Shown one piece after another: positions 48,447-59,240 of a DNA stretch of 64,000 bases. Under the pieces are notes generated by a model. The model was not told where the DNA came from and ran no database searches. It was given only the letters and a program-made list of their open reading frames with translations. Made by a program: the position numbers and the translations under genes. The stretch is from Beta vulgaris subsp. vulgaris (taxonomy: Eukaryota; Streptophyta; Magnoliopsida; Caryophyllales; Amaranthaceae). How positions within the stretch are numbered: position 1 is the stretch's first letter; every line of letters starts with the position of its first letter. The stretch covers positions 15,701,301 through 15,765,300 of the forward strand of contig NC_079209.1 of NCBI RefSeq assembly GCF_026745355.1. The letters are read 5' to 3'.

Positions 48447-50453
48447 GTTTCTCATTTGACTTTATTTTAAAAATAGCCCAAAACCTATTCCTAGTTGACT
48501 AGGTTAAGTACCATTAAGTTAGCTAAACCAATTTATAAAAGAAAAGTAAAGGAAAAGAAAAAAAAAAAGGAAAAAAAAAAGGCGCAAAAGGAAAAAAGAA
48601 AGAAGAGTGCAAAAACCACGACTCATCTTCAACTTTTTAGTCCTATTCCTTTCTCTCTCTATTTCTTGCTTCATCACCTTTAAAAACTTCAGATGTTTGT
48701 TTAGCCATTGTCACACGTCTTCAAGCCAACTGTCCATCATCCATCTTCACTCGTTTTGTGGGTAATTTCGAAGAAGAGAAATAGGATTTTTGGGGTCCGG
48801 TCTTCGGGTCGAAAATCGGGTTAAGGAGACGAAATTTTGGGTCTTTTTACACTTTCTACATACTAATTGCGTTATTTATCAAGTAAGGTTCTTTTCGATA
48901 TTTTAATTTTAGTATGTGTTAATTTTTCTGAATTTGGAGTTTTGTTAGTTTAGGGTTCTTGAGTTAAATTGAATTGGGGGTTTTGATTATGAGTGTTGGG
49001 TGTAGCTTGATTGAAAATAATTTTGCTTATTAATAATAAGTTTATCAACAAGAACTATAACTCGTAGGAAATACAAGTCAGATTCGTAATTTGTGTTTTT
49101 CGTCAGTTTATGGGCGCTTTTTGCCAAAATACTATTTGACAAAAGTTGTTCGTATCGAAATTTTACCCAAGATAGTCTCAAGAAATGTTTCATTTGGACG
49201 TCATAGGAGAAAATTATCCCTATTTTATGTTTCTGCTGAAATTAAATATAATGCATGTTATTTTCATGTAGTTAGTAGTATTTGCAGTTTGACTTTTGTT
49301 GACCAGTTTGACTTGTGTTGACTTTGGTATATTCTCTTTGGATTAAATTTAGAGTGAGTTATTTTTAAAGGTAGTCAAGGCTCATTAACTAGGTTATGTC
49401 GTTTATGTTGTTATGTAAAGGTTGTAGTCAAGTGACTTATACCATATTATATTATATTGTAGATTGCGGGTTCGTAGAAGAACCCTTTTGACTTGTAATT
49501 GAGAGTGGTTGACAGTGGTCTGTTAATAAGGTAAGATTTCATACTAAGCTTGTACAGATTATTACAGAAAGTATTTCATATTGATTTGTGATTTACATTG
49601 AGTTTGGAATCGGTTTTACGATGCTATTTATGGAGCTTTTAAATTGTTTTGACGATGTTTATATCGAAATAATTTATGAGATTATTTAAGATATTATTAA
49701 AAGGAGGAAGTTCCTCATGAGACAAGTTTGAGTTTGTTAAAAGGAGGAAGTTCCTCGTGAGACAAGTTTGAGATTATTAAAAGGAGGAAGTTCCTCTGTT
49801 ACTAAGTTGAGATTTTGAAAGGAGGAAGTTCCTCACCTTACAAGGGTTTATAGAGTTTTATTGTGGGGTTGCCGGTAAGTGGTATTCTCCGAGTTTGGAA
49901 GTATATTGAGTTAACAGTGTCTCAACAATATATTTGAGTAGTTGGGAGTATGTTGATCAATACTCTTGCCATTAGTCTTCCTTCTTGGTACGCTATCAAG
50001 TTAGGGGTATGCATACTAGTGACTTTTGTGTTTACCTTATCTAGTGAGCCTATCTAGCTCATTGGATTTTTATTACCTCCTACTCGCAGATTTCAAAGGA
50101 GTTATATTTGAAAGTTTTACAAAATGGTTTGAAAGAAAGTAAAGTGGATTTGAATTCTTGAAGGTTGTCTATTATATTCAAGTTAGAATGTTGTACAAGT
50201 GAAATGATTTTGTGGAATACTATGTATGTATTCCACCTGCACATTGGATAGTTCAAAGTTGTTATTGGTATAAAATCTTGCTCAACCTTTTAGCTGATAT
50301 TACATGTCTTCAATGTGCATGGCTTGATGGTGACTAGCTTATATTGGGGGGAGAGCGTTGATTTCACCTAGATGTAGATTTATTAAACTTAAGACTTCCG
50401 CTCTAATAGTTTAGAATTGTGGTTTGTTATATGAGTGTATTAATTAATTACAT
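48277..50453 (+). repeat. 3' LTR of element C, part 1 (interrupted by D)
   Basis: Starts TGTAACACTTAG. Includes an (AT)n tract at 48358-48446 and runs to TACAT at 50449-50453 where element D is inserted. It resumes at 55648. Confidence 0.75.
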
Positions 50454-51533
50454 TGATAAGTCATATTTATATATAGTTTTTAGGTGCATTTAGGTTGCAT
50501 TTAGAGCATTTAGTTTCATATTTAGGTTCATTCTTGCATTATATTCTTAAGTTATGCTTTTGTACTTCTATTCGGTATGTTTTCTTTTTTTTTGATGAAT
50601 TCCAGGCATTGATGACGTATTTGGAGTGTGATTAGCTAAACTTGAGGATTAGGAACACTTGGAAAGAAGCTACAATGAATAAGGATCATATGGATATGTC
50701 ATAGTACGAGTTTGAGCAAAAACGAAGCGGAAAATCATTAGAAGAAATGTGAAAAAAGAGTCACGTTTACTCTTCTGATCATAACTTTTGATGTGATTCT
50801 TAGAATCGAGTAATGCCACCAGATTTGGAAACTAGACTTGAAGATGTTTCCAACGATAGGTGGCACGCCCCAAGTAGACTTCTAGTCAAGGAGTTATGCC
50901 TTTCGGAAGATTGCACTGTTTCTGCTGGAATCTGCCACGTGTACGCGCGGATCACTAATTCGCCTATTAGAAGAAATAAATAACCTAACTAATAAATATG
51001 ACTTGTCAAACTCCCCCAAAACGGGAGTAGTATTGTTATAATTCCATTGTCTTGATCACAACGGGAGTTGGATTTTGACGGATTTGAGTATTTCAATTAA
51101 GGACATGAAGTTCTCCACGGGAGTAGGTAGAATGGATTGTTAGGAAGTTAAAGTGTCGTGTTTAATGTCTTTAATTTGCATGATTCCACGGGAGTAGGCT
51201 TGAATGCATATTAGAGAAGCCATAGATACTCGGGAGAGCTTTATGGTACTTTATAGGGTGGACTTTTCCTTGTGAACATTTAATTGCTTAGTTTGGGGTA
51301 GAAGTTACTTCGTGCTAGTGGGGATACTTAACCGTAGAGTCTTTTATTTATATATTGATTAGTATAGTTGATTTGGCGGTCATTATTATTAATCTCTTTT
51401 AGTCTTACCATTATTTAAGGACTAATCATAGAACAACTTTCTCTCTGTGTGATCGACTCTGACTTACCCTACTACATAGTTAGAAGGATTAGTTAGGTTA
51501 TTTATTTTTGTTAGGTGCGCGACACGCCTATCA
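50454..51533 (+). repeat. Left LTR of element D (inverted, with chimeric patch)
   Basis: 1080 bp, TGATAAGTCATATTT to CGCCTATCA in plus orientation. Compared with the right LTR about 450 bp (rich in ttctttctctctc) are replaced near 50975-51025 by roughly 50 bp that include aaatatgacttgtcaaactc, a copy of the LTR-start/polypurine junction in opposite sense. Confidence 0.85.
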
Positions 51534-51580
51534 AAAACTATATATAAATATGACTTATCAAACTCCCCCAAGCTAGCTAA
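51534..51580 (-). promoter_or_regulatory. 27-bp LTR stub and polypurine tract of element D
   Basis: Plus-strand aaaactatatataaatatg acttatca is the reverse complement of the LTR start. Next to it, minus strand ctagcttgggggagtt is the polypurine tract. This marks where the normal 3' LTR should begin. Confidence 0.75.
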
Positions 51581-54158
51581 ACCATTGCTTGTCCTCAAGC
51601 AATAAGACATAGACATCGGAAAAGTTAGACAACCTACAATATAGGACTACAACAGGGCTAAACACGCAATTGAAAACACAAGAGATATAATCACTACACA
51701 AACAAGCATCAAAACAATCTCGAACAAAGCCGCATAGCATATCATGTATCGCAATCGACTCTCCAATCATACCACAAACCATCTCTCCCAAACTGGATTT
51801 AACAAAACATGACAGACAAGTCGACTCAGATGAAGCAAATACTCTTTACTTTGACTTTTTGACTCACTTAATACTCAATAATACAATACATCAAGAGGAC
51901 TTTTAGGGGTTGTAATGGGGCTGAGGTTTAAGGTATGGAAAATAATTTGGAAATCGTGGTGGAAAAATCGAGAAGGGGGAGCATCATATAACTGAAAACA
52001 TGACTATAAAAGGTCATAACAACTCCATGCAACAACCAACAATCTCCAAATCTAATCAACAAACTTTTTCACTTAATAAACTCAATCATAACCCTTTTTT
52101 TTATTTCACTTTATTCAAAACTCTTTTTCACTTCCTTTTCATTTCATTTTTCACCTTTTTTTGTGTTTTTTTTTTGCGAACATTCATTTCAATTTCCAAG
52201 CTCACTAAACATATTTTTCATCCTTCTAACCACAAATAGAGCACTTCAATTCAATACAAACCAAACCAAAACTAATACTCGCTCCCCCAAGCTAGGTTTG
52301 GGACAAGAATCAAATGAAGTCAATGGCTTGTAATGTAGGTATCAATCAAACAAAGTCAGAAAAGGCTCAGCAGGGCTAGAAGAAGGATAATATGAAAATA
52401 AGAATAACTCTGGAGCTAAGATCATCAAATGAAACGCCTCAATCATATCAACACGTATGCACTATCAAATATCAAGGAGTACCAAGTCAAAGTCAAGATC
52501 AATGCAACAACGAGGAACTAATCACATATGAAAGAACAGAACTGATACAAATACATCAGTTTATAGGCACAAAAGTTCACTTAGGTTAAGGTGTCTGCAT
52601 AGTAATGTTAAATCGAGCCAGAGAGAGATCAATCAATCTTACCACAAACAATCAATTGCGAAACAATCATGCTATGAAGTATCATGAACAAGATGAGTGA
52701 CACTTAACAAATGTAGTAAAATATCAACACTCAAAAAGTTTTAGCAGTAGTCCCATAGATGCAACTAAAATGAGATGAAATCTAATATGAGATGAAATAT
52801 GGTAATGCAACTAAGAAAGCAGTACAATTTTTTTGGTTACACGTAAACTCCCACTCCTAATAAGCAGTACAAACCGTGCAACACCCTACAAAAGCAATGA
52901 AATCTACACTAAAAAGCAAATAAAGGATAGAATATTCCTCCCCCAAGCTAGAATTTGCAGTGTCCTCACTGCATAAACCAGTTCAGAAAAGGAACGAAAA
53001 CCAACCCCTGGATCACCAAATCACCAAAGTCGCTCACCAAAAGCCACAACACCATAAAAACTATACACAAATCCCGACAATCTAGCAAACTAATAATTCA
53101 ATCAATGTACAAGATTCTCAACAAGATGGCATCAAAACAAAAATCCAAGCAAAAATCTGAGATGAACATTAATGACAATTAGAAGTGAGAAAAGATGCTT
53201 ACTACCCAATTAATTGGGGAGAAAAGTCAAATGTGCTCAAAAATCATGTCATAATGCTTCACGAAGGCGAACTTGGACCAATTTGATGCCTATTTGAAAC
53301 AATCCTATAAGAATCATTAATAATAATAAAAAAATTAGAAATCCATTGAGGAAAAAAATTATACTAACAAAAGAAATTAAACGCAAAAAGGGAAAAGAAA
53401 AAAAAGAAAAATCAGAATAATACAAAAATAATAGGAAAAGAGAAAAAAGAAATAAAATAAAAAATAGAAACAAAGAAAGAAAGAAACGAAAGAAAAGAAG
53501 GGAAAAGGTGCGTGAAACAGGGACATGGAAGGATTGGGGCTGAGGGATGGTGGTTGGTGTGTCGAAGGAGATGATGATGGCGGCGAGTGGGAGTGCAGGT
53601 GTGTTGCGCCGGTGAGAAGCAAAAGGACGGCAGGAGAGGATGGACTGAGGCAGGGCGGATGTAGGCTGCGAAGGCAATGGGTTAATGGTGGTTCGTGGTA
53701 GGGCGGAGGGCGGGAGGCGCGCGCGGAATGACGCCGACGACGGGTTGTTGGTGGCCGGCACGAATGTTGTTGTTAGGGGATGGGTATGGTGCGATGCGGC
53801 GCGAGACTGGGCGGAAAGAAGGATGGCGATGCGGGTATGGGAGTGGAGTAACAGGGTTGTTGTTAGTGGGAGTGGAGACAATATGAGGCAGGCTATGGTG
53901 GTGGGTTTTAGGGTCGTGGTTTACGGTGGTGGTGCCGGTTCTTGATGGTCGTCGGTGATGGTGACGTCACTGTCTTGCAGAGGCTGGTGAAAAAAATCAA
54001 AACGAACAATTTAGTTCACAAACCGCAAATATTCACAAAACCACAAAAAGAAAAATCAAAGTAAAAAAAATAAAAATATTCACAAAAGAGCAAAAAAAAA
54101 AAAAAAATATTTACAATTTAGTCTCACCAAAAACAAAAAAAACTAAATAGAACAAAAC
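51581..54158. other. Non-coding interior of element D
   Basis: AT-rich with two further copies of tcccccaagctag (52283 and 52939) besides the one next to the LTR, a hairpin ttgcttg-tcct-caagcaa (51581-51598), an A/G-rich stretch at 53390-53510 and a GC-rich block at 53515-53960. Open frames over the last block are compositional and match no family I know. Confidence 0.55.
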
Positions 54159-54185
54159 CGTTTTCCCGGCAACGGCGCCAAAATT
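54159..54185 (-). promoter_or_regulatory. Primer-binding site of element D
   Basis: The minus strand, directly after the LTR end CCTATCA, reads TTGGCGCCGTTGCCGGGAAA, the tRNA-complementary site common to Ogre/Athila-type plant elements. It sets the minus orientation of D. Confidence 0.8.
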
Positions 54186-55642
54186 TGATAGGCCTGTCGC
54201 GCACCTAACAAAAATAAATGACCTAACTAATCCTTCTAACTATGTAGTAGGGTAAGTCAGAGTCGATCCCACAGAGAGAAAGTTGTTCTATGATTAGTCC
54301 TTAAATAATGGTAAGACTAAAAGAGGTTAATAATAATGACCGTCGAATCAACTATACTAATCAATATATAAATAAAAGACTCTACAGTTAAGTATCCCCA
54401 CTAGCACGAAGTAATACAAAATAATTTCTACCCCAAACTAATCAATTAAATGTTCACAAGGAAAAGTCACCCTATAAAGTACCATAAACCTCTCCCGAGT
54501 ATCTATGGCTTCTCTAATATGCATTCAAGCCTACTCCCGTGGAATCATGCAAATTAAAGACATTAAACACGACACTTTAACTTCCTAACAATCCATTCTA
54601 CCTACTCCCGTGGAGAACTTCATGTCCTTAATTGAAATACTCAAATCCGTCAAAATCCAACTCCCGTTGTGATCAAGACAATGGAATTATAACAATACTA
54701 GTTATCCCTAATCTAGTATTGGAATATGCACAATCAATTAAGCAAGAACAATTAACAATTAATATGAGAATTTAAAGAAAATCATGAATTAAATCATACT
54801 AGGGTTCAACTTAACCATAGATAAAAGAAACTACTCTATCATGAAATAAATAATGAAATCTAAAACTATAAAAGAAAACATAATTAAATAAATCAATGAA
54901 AGAAACTAATAGAACTCATAAATTAATGAAGAAGAATAAAAACTAGGGTTTACACCAAAAACTAGAGAGAAAGAGAGGAGAGAAAACTAAAACCTAAAAC
55001 CTAAGAAAATAACGTGAGAGGGGGTGAGGAGAGAGAAAGAATGAAAACCTATCTAAATAAATATTCAATAACCTAATATGACTTGGAAAGTAATTTACAA
55101 TATAAGGAAAGTCTTAAATAAATCATTAATAGGCGGATTAGTGATCCGCGCGTACACGTGGCAGATTCTAGCAGAAACAGTGCAATCTTCCGAAAGGCAT
55201 AACGCCTTGACTATAAGTCTCCTCGGGGCGTGCCACCTATCGTAGGAAATATCTTCAAGTCTAGTTTTCAAATCTGGTGGAATTACTCGATTCTAAGAAT
55301 CATATCAAAAGTTATGATCAGAAGAGTAAACATGACTCTTTTTTCACATTTCTTCTAATGATTTTCCGCTTCGTTTTTGCTCAAACTCGTACTATGACAT
55401 ATCCATACGATCCTTATTTATTGTAGCTTCTTTCCAAGTGTTTCTAATCCTCAAGTTTAGCTAATCACACTCCAAATACGTCATCAATGCCTGAAATTCA
55501 TCAAAAACAAGAAAACATACCGAATAGAAGTACAAAAGCATAACTTAAGAATATAATGCAATAATGAACCTAAATATGAAACTAAATGCTCTAAAATGCA
55601 ACATAAATGCACCTAAAAACTATATATAAATATGACTTATCA
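54186..55642 (-). repeat. Right (5') LTR of element D
   Basis: 1457 bp on the minus strand, TGATAAGTCAT... to ...GACAGGCCTATCA, followed by the PBS. It closely matches the left LTR outside the replaced segment. Confidence 0.88.
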
Positions 55643-55813
55643 TACATTTTATTTTAGTTGTAATAGTTAATAATTAACTTATGTATTAGTAGTAGTTCCT
55701 TTCGCCTTGTTGTTATTAAATGTTTAATAACCGCGGCATAACTACTCTTGAATTGTCCATGCTTTGTACTCTAATATGTTTTCTAAGGAAAGTGGAAATT
55801 CAGGATTGTTACA
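55643..55813 (+). repeat. 3' LTR of element C, part 2
   Basis: Continues after D (second TACAT, 55643-55647) and ends ggattgttaca directly before the GCGAC duplication. Confidence 0.75.
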
Positions 55814-56395
55814 GCGACTGGCCGAGATGCGCTGGAGGATGCCAACAAAAAGATTGAGGTCGGCGAGAAGGCCTGGGCGGCCGAGCGCCAAAGTTGGGAG
55901 AAGGAGAAGGCCGATATGACCATGGCCAAGACTGGCGCCGAGCACAATAAGATCGAAGCCGAATCGAAGGTGCTACAGATTCAAGCCGACCTTGATAGGG
56001 TCCAATTCCGGTTGAACACCGCCGAGGCGCATCTGAAAGCGGCTAAGGAAAAAGCCTCGTGGGCCGAGGAGAAATGGTATACCAAGTGGCAAGCCTCTCC
56101 GGCTTGTGATGAGTTTTGCGCCGAAGTTGGCCAAGCCTCTCACAAGTTGGGTGAGGATGAGGCTCTGGTTCGGCTTAAGGCTGTCATGGCCGACTCCTGC
56201 CCGACGGTAGACTGGAATACCGTCTGGTCTCGGTATCAAGAGCTTTATGATGAAGAAGTGGCCGAGATTCGCGCTCGGATTGCTAAGGAGGGCTCTAAGG
56301 ATGAGGCCGAGGAGAGTGGAGGCACTGAGAAAGCCGAGGACCCTGCCGCAGATGGGGAGAAGACTCTTGATGACCCGGTCGAGGAAACCTCCTAA
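55814..56395 (+). pseudogene. aORF of element B, 3' part
   Basis: Resumes after the GCGAC duplication with the coiled coil (AKTGAEHNKIEAESK, AEAHLKAAKEKASWAEEKWY) and the conserved FCAEVGQASHKLGEDEALVR block, then the acidic tail ending DDPVEETS and TAA at 56393-56395. This half shows the reading frame that element A loses at its G-run. Confidence 0.8.
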
Positions 56396-56797
56396 GTAGC
56401 CGAAACTCTTGATGCCGAACAGGCCAAGCTACCCCCTTGCTCTTAGGCTGACTTGCTTTTGCCTTTTTTGATTTGCTTCGATGATCCGAGCACTTTTGTA
56501 TTTTTGCGGACAATCTTTGTAATCTTTGCAAACTTATCAGTTATGAATACAACTATCATTTGCAATTCCCTGATTTTGTCATTTGCAATATCATTTTTAA
56601 CTTGTTTGTGAAATTTCAATTGATTTACTATTTCCATTGAGTTGCAATTCTATCCGGGCAATATCATTTGCAATTCCCTGTTTGTGAAATTTCAATTGAG
56701 TTATTATTTCCATTGAGTTGCGCACAATCCGAGCACTATCATCTGCAATTTCCTGTTTGTGAAATTTCAATTGAGTTGCAATTCTTCAAAAACAGAC
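56396..56797. other. End of element B: degenerate direct repeats
   Basis: About three diverged units containing atttgcaattccctg and tgtgaaatttcaattgagtt between 56555 and 56785. This corresponds to the post-aORF spacer of element A. Homology to the retroelement stops here. Confidence 0.55.
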
Positions 56798-56938
56798 GGT
56801 CTCACGTTAGTGTTAACGTGAGACCGCTGATGTCATGCTGACATCACGCGCATGCATGAAACCAACAGGTTAATTAGTTAAGCGCTCGCACCTATTAGTT
56901 ATGATATCCTTAAATTGATTCTGGATGAATTAGTTAAG

Positions 56939-57064
56939 CGTTGAAGTATATTAGCTAGTCGCTGGAGTATATTAGTTAGCCGCTAGAGTATATTAGTTAA
57001 TCGCTGGAGTATATTAGTTAAACGCTTAAGTATATTAGTTATGTGCTGAAGTATATTAGTTATA
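56939..57064. repeat. 21-bp tandem array, 6 copies
   Basis: Units cgctggagtatattagttaat with small changes, starting 56939 and repeating every 21 bp, inside the hairpin-ended element. Confidence 0.85.
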
Positions 57065-57125
57065 TCATAAAAATCAAATTATAATGCATTTTATTGGCCA
57101 TAACTTCAATATCACGCATAAATAA

Positions 57126-57590
57126 TCATGTCTTTCTCAAAAAAACTAATGCACTAATTATATCATAAACCCTCCAAAACAAACCCATCATGCTCTTCTT
57201 CAATAAGTCAGACAACAAAGAATTGCAACAAACCAAACTTGGGCAAAAATCACCATCTTTAACACACAAAAACACATTAGCAACTTCAATAAAGAAACCA
57301 TTTTTCTTAAAAACATTGATTACTATATCAAAGAAGAATAACCAAAATTGAGAAAGAAAACAAATATTGATGAATGTCACCAGTTGAAGAAACCCAGAAG
57401 TTTAGTTTGATAAAAAAAACTGATTATGATGAAGAGCAGATTGAATAATATATGGATTTACCTATTTAGTGATGTTTGAAGAACCCATTAAAATTTCCCA
57501 GTTGTTGTGTTTGAGAAGTGTTGAAATTTCTTCAACATTTTCGCCATTGGAGAGATTCAAGGTGGTGAAATTGCAGGAGATAATCTGAGT
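57126..57590 (-). pseudogene. Captured PPR (pentatricopeptide repeat) gene fragment
   Basis: Minus strand. From about 57590 the sequence reads LSNGENVEEISTLLKHNNWE and NPYIIQSALHHNQF, the N-terminal segment typical of plant organellar PPR proteins. After a stop and a shift it continues (57315 down to about 57150) with KKNGFFIEVANVFL, FCPSLVCCNSLLSDLLKKS and FWRVYD, a recognisable PPR repeat pair. At least two in-frame stops and an internal deletion show it is dead. It sits wholly inside the hairpin-ended element, so transduplication of a host gene piece is the likely origin. Confidence 0.72.
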
Positions 57591-57972
57591 TTTGTGCGTT
57601 TTCTGTGTAAAAAACAATAATAACTAAATACCCAAATATCATAACTATTTATCTGAAAATAGTAACTAATAGCTAGAATCATAATTATCAACTATAAAAC
57701 CATAAATGAAGACCGAGGCTAAGAATTGGAGGAAAAATAGACTCGTCTCACGTTAGTGTTAACGTGAGACGGTCTTTTATAAGACTTTGCGTTAAACAAG
57801 TGAGTTGCCTTTAAATAGGCTTACAAGGAGAGATTACAGGATGTTAGTTACTGAAGATATTTACAGAATATTTAATTTCCAATAACAGTAGATAAATACA
57901 AGAGATTATATCTAATATAACAAACTTGAGGATAGCTATTGACTTAGTAAGACTAGCTTACTGAGAACGTGA

Positions 57973-58840
57973 CTTATCTTCAACAGAAACAATGATGATT
58001 TTTGTGGTAGTTTCATTATTGTTAATTCTGTTACTCAAGCGAATGAACTTGACGTTGATGAGTTATTGATAGATGATAAAACAAACAGAGTTTTGGCATA
58101 TGAACCAACAAGTACACCAGAGTATAATTCATTTATATGTGGTCCATGTAATGTCATATTTTTTTTATGGTGTTTTGATTGTTATGAAGGAGAACGTTTT
58201 CTATGGAATCCTACGCTCAATTAGCTGAAAACCTTGCCTCCAATAATTGCCAATAAGTCTAATGTAACTTTTCATGGATGTGAGTTTTACGGATTTGGAT
58301 ACGATCCTTACACTAGAGATTAAAAGGTGGTTGTTATCAAGGGTTATGAAAATACAAAAGAAGATTCAATCTTCATCTACTCGTTGCGTGATGATACTTG
58401 GAGATATTGGGGTGACCTGTCAAAGGAGTACTATGTGCATCGTGAGAGATGTTACATCTTTGTGAATGATAGTGTTTATTGGCTAGCCGCCTAAGAATGG
58501 TGTTGTCCATCAAGTGGCAGTGAATTTCATTTGATGATTGGTTTCAACTTAGCTACAGATGAATTTCAAGAGTGGCAAGTACCAAAGAACGAGAGGCCAG
58601 CTTATTATCAATGTCTTACAATATGTCACAACTCTATTGCTTTACTTGTTGGTTATGAAGAAGAGACGAGGAATCATTACGTGATGTGGACTTCTATTGA
58701 AGGGGTCTGGACCAAGAAACACACAATTAATCTTGATTACAAAGGTTATTGTAAGTCACTTGGTCGTTGGAAGGATAACAATGTCCTATTTAGTCATTAT
58801 GGCGAACTAGTTTTATATGGCTTTGACACCCAAGAAACAT
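57973..58840 (+). pseudogene. F-box-associated (FBA) domain pseudogene
   Basis: One frame runs throughout and gives features of plant F-box/FBA proteins: LLIDDKTNRVLAYEP, FLWNPTLN, the hallmark YGFGYDPYTRD followed by KVVVIKGYE, FIYSLRDDTWRYWGD, then MIGFNLATDEFQEW, GYEEETRNHYVMW and SLGRWKDNNVLF. Three in-frame stops (58222, 58321, 58492) and no frameshift show decay by substitution. The N-terminal F-box itself is not found upstream. The C-terminus is replaced at 58841 by gypsy gag sequence. FBA proteins are substrate receptors of SCF ubiquitin ligases; this copy cannot function. Confidence 0.8.
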
Positions 58841-59240
58841 GGCTCATCCTTCAACTGGTGAGTCTTAGTCTGTTCAGTCATACTGACCATACGTCGAGTG
58901 CTATAGAACCTGTTCAAGAATTCCTCCTCCATTTGATCCCAACTGTCGATGGATTGTGAGGGTAAATATGTGTACCGGTTAAAGGCCATGCCTTGAAGAG
59001 AACAAATAAATTGTTTGACCAGGAAATCATCTGTGGTACCAGCATTATTGCATGTTTCCACAAAGTGAGCAATATGTTGCTTAGGATTTCCTTTCCCATA
59101 GAATTGCTGAAACTTAGGGGGCTGGTAGCTAAGTGGCTTGTGCGGCTTGTCGATGCTTTATGTATGAGGCTTTACATAGCGATGACTGCCTTGAGAACTT
59201 TCCCCGAGTTGATTTTTAACAACATGAGCTATCAATGACT
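58841..59240 (-). pseudogene. Gag core fragment
   Basis: The minus strand encodes KFQQFYGKGNPKQHIAHFVE, TCNNAGTTDDFLVKQFICSL, QGMAFNRYTYLPSQSIDSWD and QMEEEFLNRFYSTRRMVSM, the capsid core of plant gypsy gag proteins. It ends at KDEP. Upstream (59240-59930) the leader is riddled with stops but keeps FMDDMILVFAPEE and related words. Confidence 0.75.

Larger units (their letters stand above)
50454..55642 (-). mobile_element. Element D: LARD-like retrotransposon with LTRs in inverted orientation
   Basis: A 5.19-kb insert flanked by TACAT (50449-50453 and 55643-55647). The right LTR (54186-55642) is on the minus strand and followed by a PBS; the left LTR (50454-51533) is on the plus strand. A 27-bp piece of minus-strand LTR start (51534-51560) with polypurine tract (minus strand ggggga at 51564-51569) follows the left LTR. 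The 2.6-kb interior codes for no recognisable gag or pol, hence LARD-like. Both outer ends are therefore U3 starts (TGATAAGTCAT). Confidence 0.82.
43556..55813 (+). mobile_element. Tekay/Del-like Ty3/gypsy element C inserted in element B
   Basis: Starts TGTAACACC and ends GATTGTTACA. GCGAC lies at 43551-43555 and 55814-55818. Two LTR copies (43556-about 44866; 48277-55813 including insert D) flank a decayed interior with an integrase C-terminal relic. A tract ttttaagggaggtagat precedes the second LTR, giving plus orientation. LTR termini of this type and integrase relic fit the Tekay/Del chromoviruses; lineage is inferred. Confidence 0.8.
39664..56790 (-). mobile_element. Retand-like element B, truncated and split by a 12-kb insertion
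   Basis: Present: a 3' LTR (39664-40071), two tandem arrays, the aORF promoter and the aORF in the same order as element A, diverged in sequence. The aORF is interrupted at 43555/55814 by element C with duplication GCGAC. Homology ends near 56790, about where the integrase stop would start, so gag-pol and the 5' LTR are gone. Confidence 0.85.
56798..57771. mobile_element. Hairpin-ended element carrying a PPR gene fragment
   Basis: Both ends are 28-nt hairpins of 12-bp perfect arms and a GTGT loop: ggtctcacgtta-gtgt-taacgtgagacc (56798-56825) and the same with outer c/g (57744-57771). Because the ends are palindromic they act as terminal inverted repeats. The interior has a 21-bp array and a PPR pseudogene. 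No transposase. Exact borders and target duplication are not resolved. Confidence 0.55.

Noticed and set aside
53249..53945. 210-residue minus-strand frame and plus-strand frames in the GC-rich block of element D
   Set aside because: Biased composition, no recognisable domain and overlapping frames in both directions; more likely leader sequence of the retroelement.
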